Shown: piece after piece, positions 56,401 through 64,000 of the stretch
How the letters are laid out: the number at the start of each line of letters is the position of its first letter
Position numbering within the stretch: position 1 is the first letter of the stretch
Source of the DNA: Gnetum montanum
Taxonomy: Eukaryota; Streptophyta; Gnetopsida; Gnetales; Gnetaceae
Direction of reading: 5' to 3'
DNA length: 64,000 nucleotides
NCBI GenBank assembly: GCA_015680685.1
Contig: MNCI01000175.1
Span: forward strand, 194,401 to 258,400
Translations under genes and position numbers: made by a program
Notes under the pieces: model-generated
Seen by the model: the letters and a program-made list of their open reading frames with translations, nothing else
What the model was told of the DNA's origin: nothing
Database searches by the model: none

Positions 56401-57130
56401 GATCCTAAGTTCCCTAATGAGCATATCAATGCCATTGGCCAAGTGCTAGGGGATTATGAGGTGGTCATGCATTTTAACAAAGCTTCAACTTCCCATGGGG
56501 CTAGTGCCAATACCATCATGGCATTCCCATCTGGTGAAATTTTATTCTTTACCTACCATTTTTTGTTTCCATGTACCAATAATATACTAGAATATGAAGG
56601 TTTGATCAGAGGGATAATGGTAACTTGTGAACTAGGAATTAGATGCTTAACGATCAAAGGTGATTCAAAACTTAGGGTTAACTAGGTAACCATAGTTTAT
56701 GCATGTAAACCAAAACATTTGCAACCATACTATGACCTATGGAAGTAATTCCTACAATAATTGTTAGATGTCAATATCCAACACATACCCCAAAACAAGA
56801 ATGTCATAGCTGATGCCATTGCAACATTAGCCCTTCATGTGATACCAGATATGTTTAGTAAGTTGCCTACATTAATTATGGACTATGCTATTTCCATCGT
56901 GAAAATTTTTGAGGATACTTTTGTGGCCATAGTTCATACTACTCTTGTAAGGGAGTGGTATGATAACATCAAATTTTACCTTATTCATGGTGAGTCCTCA
57001 TAAGGCCTGACTATTTCTCAAAAGGATACTATATGCAAATGATCAAAGTAGTATGTCATTGTAGGAGATAGCACATTATATCGATGGTCCTATGATGGTG
57101 AATTGTTAAAGTTATTGGGTAAAATCAATG
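56401..57130 (+). pseudogene. Element F: second RNase H and linker
   Basis: MHFNKASTSHGASANTIMAF (FDGAS changed to FNKAS), FPCTNNILEYEGLIRGI with the CTNN and E block intact, IKGDSKLRVN, a stop, then HIPQNKNVIADAIATLALHV. The linker VREWYDNIKFYL follows. Confirms the dual RNase H layout in a further element. Confidence 0.88.
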
Positions 57131-58195
57131 CCATAAGAGTCCTAAAGTTGGTCCATGAGGGTTTTTGTGAGGAACATATAGAACCTAGAGCTATGGTTGC
57201 TAAGATTAGATGATTAGGCTATTACTATCCCTATATGGAAAGTGATTTCCTATATAAGGTTAAGTGTTGTGACACATGCAAATGGCATAGCAATCTTATA
57301 CACATATCATTGACTGAGTTATAAATCACTTAGATAACTTAGCCATTTCAACAATAGAGGTTGAATATCATTAGACCTATAACACCTAAGTCCACAGTGG
57401 GACATAGGTTCATCATCATTGCAACTGAATACTTTACTAAGTGGGTTAAAGTTATTCCCCTAAGGAAGAGTATTTCTAAACAGGTCTATAAATTTATCCT
57501 AGATAACAGTGTAGCTTGTTTTGGCATAGCCAAGACCATAATTACAAACAATGGACCACAGTTTAGTAGCTAAAAATGAAAGATTTATGTCATGACCTAG
57601 GCATTAAGAATTATTTCTCATTACCTTATTACCCTCAAGCTAATGGATAGGAAGAAGTACGCAACAAGACCATCATCAACTTGCTCAATAAGATGCTCAA
57701 TGACAGCAAGCACAAATGGCATTATTAGCTTATCTATGCACTTTGCACTTATCGTATAGCTTTCCATAAGGCAACTAGTGTAACACCTTATAGCTTGATT
57801 TATGGTTTTGAAGCTATTTTACCTCTTTATTACATGTACCATCACTTTGAGTGTCCTTGACTAACTTCATCAATGATGCGCAAAGAAAGAAGTTATGGAC
57901 AGTGGACCTAGACTTGGTGGAGGAGAAATGTATGCAAGCACTTGCTAATGCCAAGAAATATTAAAAGAGGTAGAAATTGCAACACTACCATAACTTGACT
58001 AAGCATAAGATCAAGAAGTGTGACTTGCTCCTAAAAGCCATCCATGAGCATGTGGACAAATTCTTAGTCAATTGGCAAGGAATCTTGCTTATCACAACAA
58101 CCTATAATAATGGAGCATTTAAGATAGCTGACATGGATGGGAATGATTTGGATAATTTGATCAACCATTCTTATCTAAAGCCTTATTACATGTGA
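57131..58195 (+). pseudogene. Element F: integrase
   Basis: Reads HEGFCEEHIEPRAM, CDTCKWHSNLIHI, LNIIRPITPKS (first Asp now Asn), TNNGPQFSS (second Asp now Asn) and NG, stop, EEVRNKTII. The end keeps NWQGILLITTTYNNGAFKIA and YLKPYYM with TGA at 58193-58195. Catalytically dead on two of three residues. Confidence 0.9.
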
Positions 58196-58249
58196 CCTAC
58201 ATGTAGCCTATAGTAGCCATGACATTGATGAACATCAAAAAGTGAGCCT

Positions 58250-58400
58250 ACTTTACTATTGCTTAGTGAGGTCTTAAACTGGTGCCATGATCTATTATGA
58301 CTTTAAATTGGTACCATGACCTACCAAGGCCTTAAACTGGTACCATGGCTTGTCACAACCTTAAACTAGCAACATTGGTAACCTGGGTACCTTAGTTTTG
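58250..58400 (+). repeat. Element F: short-unit array after integrase
   Basis: Four or five units such as CCATGACCTACCAAGGCC then TTAAACTGGTA, spaced about 30-35 bp. Confidence 0.85.
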
Positions 58401-59267
58401 TCATTCGATGTTATAACATTTACCTAGGTAGCATTGTAATGTTATAACATCCTCTGTTTTGTTGGTTTTCTTATTTTCTTAAAGTTGTATTTGTAGGATG
58501 AAGCTTGAAGCCATCACATTAGAGTTGCAAGTCATCACATGACCTTGATGTGCAAGATTTGGTAAGTTTATCCTACTTTTTTAAGAGTACTTGTACCATT
58601 GACCTCCATCTATCACCACTCCTTGAGCCCAGCCCTGTAGCCTAATTATGACTTTTCATACCTTGGAAAATAATGTTGATCTATGTTTGTCAGTCAAGCA
58701 CTATAGTTAGATGATATCTCTTCATCATGCTCCATCCTCAAGTTCACTTGAATGTAACACAATTCATTTAATGGAAAGACAATCAAGTCCATTGAGCATG
58801 ACTAGTTTGATGGGGAAACCAAGTTCGTTGAGTGCAATGCAACTTGTTCAATGAGAAAACCATACTGAACTATCTTTGGTAGTAAAACCCAATGAAATTT
58901 TTAGTTCACAAAGAAGAAAAAGGGGGTGGGGAAGCAAATTGCCAAGATGCTGAATGGCTAGTAAAGTCTCAGATTCTAATGGCCAAAGAAATCTTGGAGC
59001 AAAGTGATTAGATCATCAAACACACTTTCTGAGCAACCAACACTTCAAAACATATTAGTATCATGCTATAGCCATGATGACAACACTTGGAATGCATTAT
59101 TAGCCTCCATGACCATCTCCCTAGTGACCATTACCACTATCTCATCATAGCCTAATCACATCATTATAAGCACTCTTCAACATGGTTTGACATGATTGAA
59201 CCAAGCACAGAGAGGGAACATCGGTGGTGGATCTATAGTCACATTTTGTATTCTTTGTTGATGCCAA
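58401..59267 (+). other. Element F: 3' spacer lacking the polypurine tract
   Basis: No gene. The end reads GTATTCTTTGTTGATGCCAA directly before TGAAACACCACC. The other elements have about 40 more bases there, including AAAGAGGGG, so the tract is deleted. Confidence 0.7.
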
Positions 59268-60730
59268 TGAAACACCACCAAATTTGGATGTTGTAACCTT
59301 TGTAACCTCATCTCATGAAACTCGAGGTAAAAATTCATTGTAAATGTAAAGGTTGTAATCCATGAGAAATAATCTCACATGTTTCATATCATTGGAACTA
59401 AAAAAATTCCTCATAAGTAAGCAAAGTCTTATTCTCCAAGTGAAAAGAGTCACCTAGTGTCTATATTTGGGCATTTGAAGGGGGAGGGTTCAAAAATGCC
59501 TTTTGGGATGCCAAAATGGAAATTTGATGGGTTTTATTGGGGGTATACACTTTTTGACACTTGAAGCATTAGTAGGAAAATAAATCTCACCTATCCCCAA
59601 TGTGGAGGAGTGTGGGTGACCTACTCCCAGTGTAGAGGCATCAAAATCAACATGGAGGGATGCAAAGGCATGGATCTCAGCTACCCCCAATTTAGAAGGG
59701 GGGTGATACTGAGCTTATAAGGGTTTGACATTCAACCTAAGCATTGATCTTTTATCTTCCCAATGTTGACACCTCCTCCTTAGCATAGAACCAATATGGA
59801 CAAGATTTCAATGTTGCATCAATTCTAGCAAGAACCCTGCAATGCCAGTGTGGAAGGTTGAAGATCCAACATGGAAGGAGTAAAGCTAGTGTGGAAGGTG
59901 CATCCTCATTACTATTTTTGGCAAATAGAATGGCCATGAGGGTATGACACTTACCATATATGATAACCCCCTTGGATTTTGGATACCTACCCTCTTAGAC
60001 ATGGTAGAAATTTAAACTAATTTATAGCCAATTTGCAACTCAATTTTTTAGCTGTTTGTAGCAAATTTGTAGCCCCAATCATGGCCAAAGACCTATAAAA
60101 ACAAAACCTCCACACCATTTCAAGGTTTCATACTTTGCATTTCTAAGAATTTGGCATTTTTTGACATTCAAAGGCTCTTGATACCTAGAAAAAATATAGC
60201 TTCTTGAGGCCTACCAGTGGGATTTGTGAGTCTTGGATGTCAATGTTGCCCCCTAGGATCCCCAAATCCCAACATGAAGCATTTGGCAACTTTAATCCTT
60301 CACATTTCTTAGCCCTAGTAATGATGAACATTGTAGATTCTAAGTGACAGCAAAGAATGTTCGACAACATTGGAAGTGGCTGAGCATCTGGATCATGAAG
60401 TGGATTTTATTAGCTTTAGTGAACTTGGAACCTCTGCCTAAGTAAATCCCCCTTTTCTCTCCTATGGGAACTTCTGTACACATTCTTAAACTCATTTTAA
60501 ATTTTTTGAATAAATTTTATAGTTTCATTTTATGTGCATTCTGTATTCATTTGAGATTTAAGATCTACAATTTTCATATTTTCTCAACCCTATTTGCACC
60601 CCCCCTAAGTTCTTGAGTGATCTATCATATTGGTTATGGCACCGTGACTTCCATTTTTTCCTCAAAGGTCCTAGGGATTCAGGGTTGAGGCTATTAGTAA
60701 TGGAGAATCCTTGGCTTTCTAGTAACTAAG
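59268..60730 (+). mobile_element. Element F: LTR (3' end uncertain)
   Basis: Starts TGAAACACCACCAAATTTGG, the family LTR start. TATAAAA lies at 60094-60100. The end and primer region cannot be matched: about 640-740 bases after the TATA box would be expected, and a gag fragment already begins near 60752. It is probably truncated at the junction. Confidence 0.65.
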
Positions 60731-60751
60731 ATTTTTAGTCACTACATCCCT

Positions 60752-61041
60752 ATCCATTAATTCAACAAGTACAATAGATAAGGTAATCCCAATACTTACC
60801 TTATAACCTTTTGATTTGAGTACTTGTTATTGTAATAATGGCTAAATAGTATAATGAGGATCGTTTGTATGTCCTTGACTGGGAAAATGCTTGATTGGTA
60901 CTATGCCCTACCTAGAGGATCCTTATCCTTTTGTAAAGATCTCATAGCCCAATTCATTAATCACTTCAAATAAAACTTGAAGCTCCATACTATGCTTGAC
61001 TAACTAATAGTGTAGAAGTTCATCCAATGGTGGAATATGTG
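60752..61041 (+). pseudogene. Gag core fragment after F LTR
   Basis: Reads NKYNR, stop, GNPNTYLITF, then IMRIVCMSLTGKMLDWYYAL and LIAQFINHFK, matching the gag core of D (KYNGEGNPNAHL, AMSLTRKALDSYRSLP). Only the centre of gag remains, with stops. Its position just downstream of an LTR implies a second element or a head-to-tail product in which most of the leader and N-terminal gag were lost. Confidence 0.82.
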
Positions 61042-61712
61042 GATCATAGAACTTAGAAGGAGAGGGCTAATGAAGAAGTTCACCAAATTAGACATTTATA
61101 AAATAAAGTGCACACACAAATTTACACGGTTTCCCTATGTGGGTATTCTATACTCAAAGGATGGATTGCAAATACATATTTGGACTTTGTTGCTCTTAAA
61201 AGGTAGTTGAAGGGACCACACCTTGTACAGTCATTAAGCCTTGCTTTGGAGTGTTGTACCATAGCACTAATCACTCAACCCTGCAAGGTCCCATCAGGCT
61301 TGAAAATATGGTTTCAAAGCTAACACAACATTTATAATAATGAGCCCACATCGAAGTGTTGTACCACAACACCAACAACTCAATTCCATAGGATCCCAAA
61401 AAACTTAAGGAACTAAACCCTATAGGGAAATAAGAACAAGAATTACAAGGAATATTTGCAAGTCAATTTGTTAATCCTTGCATAGTTAGGTACAACACAC
61501 TTTACAAAGCCAAAATGATTAGACAATGAGGAGCAACATAGAATTCAATGATTACAAATGATTGTGTTGGCACATTTTGGCCATTTCATGGAATAGGTTG
61601 GCATGATAAAACTGGTTAAAGGTTTTTGCAATTNCATTTGTAATCATTGAATTCTATGTTGCTCCTCATTGTCTTNTAGTTAAAAAAAACATTGCTTTAC
61701 TTTAAGAAAAAA
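61042..61712. other. Unassigned region with an N-bounded inverted repeat
   Basis: No gene. Two diverged copies of GTGTTGTACCATAGCACTAA occur near 61253 and 61351. The 40-base arms at 61521-61560 and 61635-61674 are exact reverse complements; single Ns at 61634 and 61676 bound the second arm, as at 48.6 kb. Confidence 0.6.
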
Positions 61713-61996
61713 AATATGAGAGCACTGTTCCTATATCAAGCTTACAAGTCTCCACTGATGAGTACAGGGCCACTAATGTGTTGTTCTCCCTCTATAATTA
61801 TCAGCATTGCATTTCACAGCGCAAAAATATAGATATATATATATATTATGATCCACTAGGCTTTACTGATGAATATCCTGATAATCTCAATGCCTTCTTT
61901 TCATCTCTATCACAACTAACCAAAGTCTAGCGGGATTATGAAGAAGTTCAATTTCTATATGCATGATTTAATCTGGAAAGCAAATCCATCTCTCTG
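61713..61996 (+). pseudogene. Unrecognised coding-like block
   Basis: One plus-strand frame gives LQVSTDEYRATNVLFSLYNY, then DPLGFTDEYPDNLNAFFSSL and YEEVQFLYA, with in-frame stops only near the end. A short TA run (about 61828-61848) is read through as IYIY. Composition looks protein-like, but I do not recognise the family; it could be a host gene remnant or part of another transposon. Confidence 0.35.
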
Positions 61997-63130
61997 TAAA
62001 AGTCCTTGGAATCTTACTTCATGTTTCCTGCAACAACTATGTGCTTCACTGCAACCATGTCGTCTTCTTAGACATCAACAATTGGTTCCTTTTCTTCCAC
62101 TTTGACTTGCAAAACATGTTTACAAAACGTGTTGACCAAATCATTATTTGCAATAGTGAAATGCACATCGAATGTATTCAATAGCTTCTGGTTATCCATC
62201 TCTATTTCTAAGCCTGACATAAACATGTAAATTCATTTCGAGAAACTCCCGTTTCCCCAAGCACAAGTAGAGATATTTTGGTTACAATCAGATTTAAAAG
62301 GATCCACATGCAAAATAATTGTGTTGATATATGCGCTACCGAATTTCAATTCTATTGAATGGATGAAAAAAATCAATAATGAAGAATGAAGATTACATCT
62401 GTATAGTCGCTATCAAATCTGTGTGGCAATTGGATTACTTAGGTTTGATTTAGTGCCTTATCAAGTCCAACCCTAGCTAATCCACAACAAAAACAAAGAT
62501 TCACTTTCGTGCTTCATACATATGCAACTGCTAATAGCCAACCAATGATCCAAAACGCTAGATTCAGAGACTCTTTTGGGAGAACAAATACCCAATTTTT
62601 CAATCATTTTCCAAAAAAATAGATAAAAGGCACAAACAAGTTACTTCCCTGACTGATAAACAATGCTTTATAATCTTGGTGATGATAAAAAATCATAAAA
62701 GACATATCCGAAATGCTAGATTCGGAGACTTCAGAACCCATACATAGGAATTTGTCAGTTTTAGAATGGATTTCGGTGATAAAGACCTCCACAGTATTGA
62801 AGATGGATCTCGGAAAGAGTTTGCAAAAGTGAACAGTGACTGCAACGAGAATTTTGATAGTAGCTACATAGAAAGCATCCAGGGCGTTCGGAATTTCAGA
62901 GTGACGATGTACTTGTAGGGCATTTTCTAAAATTCCGAAGGAAAATTCTTGTCAAATTAGCATGAATTTTTGGCTTCGAATCCTGCTACTACTACATTTG
63001 TTCAGCTACATGTGGATTCGACACCGAAACATTGAAATTTTTGTTTATTTTTGTATAATAGAAACATTTGGCACTCAGTTGTGCTCTGACTAGGCATATT
63101 AATAGACATCTGCATCCAATCAAAGGAAAC
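61997..63130. other. Unassigned, nothing recognised
   Basis: Mixed-composition DNA. A short minus-strand frame (62604-62792) has no recognisable motif. No LTR or array wording seen. Confidence 0.4.
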
Positions 63131-64000
63131 AATTCTGCTAAAGTGGGTGCTATTGCAAATGATGGATGGTTACCTACTTAAGCATCGATTTTTTTTGCTA
63201 TCTTATTATTCACTAAGAAAGGAAACTTTTAAGATATTTATGCAAAGTTAGGGACATTTGGCTATTATCCCTTTTATTCCTATGGAAGTTGTAACCTCCT
63301 ATGATAGTTACAACTATGATATTTGTAACTAATTTTAATTTTGATTACCATGAAGACACTTGGCAACTAAAAAGGCCACTTGTCAACTACAGCTTTTTTG
63401 TCTCCATGGTGACCACTTGGTGATTGAAGGGCCACTTGGAAACTAAATGGGACACTTGTCAACTGCAGCCTTTTTGTCTCTATGGTGGTTATAACCACCC
63501 AAAATGTTTGTAACTTACCTAACTACCTATGAGACCCTATAAAAGGGCTTCAAGGGTAGGAAGGAAGGGGGGACTGGAGAACATACACTTGGGGTCTCAC
63601 TTTGGAACTCACTCGGGTTCTTGGAAGAGCATTTGTAAAGAAGACATTGTGAAAGATTGCTTGTAAGATGACTTGTTAAAGACAACATTTCAGCCTCTTT
63701 TTTATAGTCCAGTGAGTTATGTTTTTTTTTTTAATTTGTTTAAATTGTTTAGCTAGTGGTTTAGATAGTATCATGCTTGGTAAGTAATTTTGGGATTTTT
63801 AGATTGCTCTTATTGTTCTTGTTGCACAATAGAAAATTTCTATTAAAATTTTGCAATAGACAAGCTTGTGTTTGAAAGCCTTAAGAGCATTTTAGTAGTG
63901 AATTTTATTATTGTGTAATGTATAAGAACCACTATTGAGATTGTTGTAAGAGAGCCTTTGCATATAGTCAAGTCGTTGAACAATTCAATAGTCAAGAGGG
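63131..64000 (+). other. LTR-like or promoter-like region with a duplicated 55-bp block
   Basis: A block CACTTGGCAACTAAA... through TTTTTGTCTCCATGGTG at 63357-63411 is repeated at 63433-63487. TATAAAA at 63538-63544 is followed by a purine-rich leader. This resembles the promoter part of an LTR from a different family, but neither end is visible, so the assignment is tentative. Confidence 0.4.

Noticed and set aside
1-64000. Host tRNA or rRNA genes and intact host protein genes
   Set aside because: None recognised on either strand while reading; the only host-like protein matches are the CXIP4-like fragments in the D LTRs.

Overview
This window is intergenic DNA from a land plant with a repeat-rich nuclear genome. 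Nearly everything I can read is nested or abutting Ty3/Gypsy LTR retrotransposons. The protein layout is gag with a CX2HX4HX4C knuckle, protease, RT, a degenerate first RNase H, a second RNase H, then a DDE integrase with a GPY/F-type end and no chromodomain. This points to the Tat/Ogre side of the superfamily. One LTR family carries a fragment resembling the plant protein CXIP4. I cannot name the species. No intact host gene was seen.

Layout. Element A (+, 1-4051) contributes an integrase end, a short-unit array, a 3' spacer and its 3' LTR, and is inserted in the 3' spacer of element B. Element B (-, 4052-19741) reads right to left: 5' LTR, repeated leader, gag, protease, array, an oppositely oriented spliced gene, array, pol, array, truncated spacer. 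Positions 19742-20509 are unassigned flank. Element C (+, 20510-51305) has both LTRs and the same plan, including the antisense gene (42033-43214). It is interrupted by element D (+, 27162-41812), which has both LTRs and a 5-bp target duplication (TATAG) but no antisense gene. From 51306 to about 54500 lies a degenerate tandem array of about 183 bp per unit. Element F (+, about 55118-60730) supplies a decayed pol and an LTR that runs straight into a gag fragment. The last 3 kb hold an unrecognised coding-like block and a TATA-bearing, LTR-like region.

How the parts relate. Elements A, B, C, D and F share LTR starts, end-of-pol sequence and short-unit arrays built round a TTAAACTAG-like core; B, C and D also share a primer-binding region, and A, C and D share a hairpin next to the polypurine tract. 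The arrays sit at the module borders: after protease, before pol and after integrase. In B and C the protease-pol interval carries a gene on the opposite strand with a conserved TATA box and a conserved terminal intron. This antisense, spliced passenger gene framed by arrays is the most unusual feature. The second is the CXIP4-like fragment inside both LTRs of D. All coding regions are broken, mostly by stops of the kind expected from methyl-cytosine deamination. Three segments bounded by single Ns read in the opposite orientation to their surroundings and look like assembly faults.
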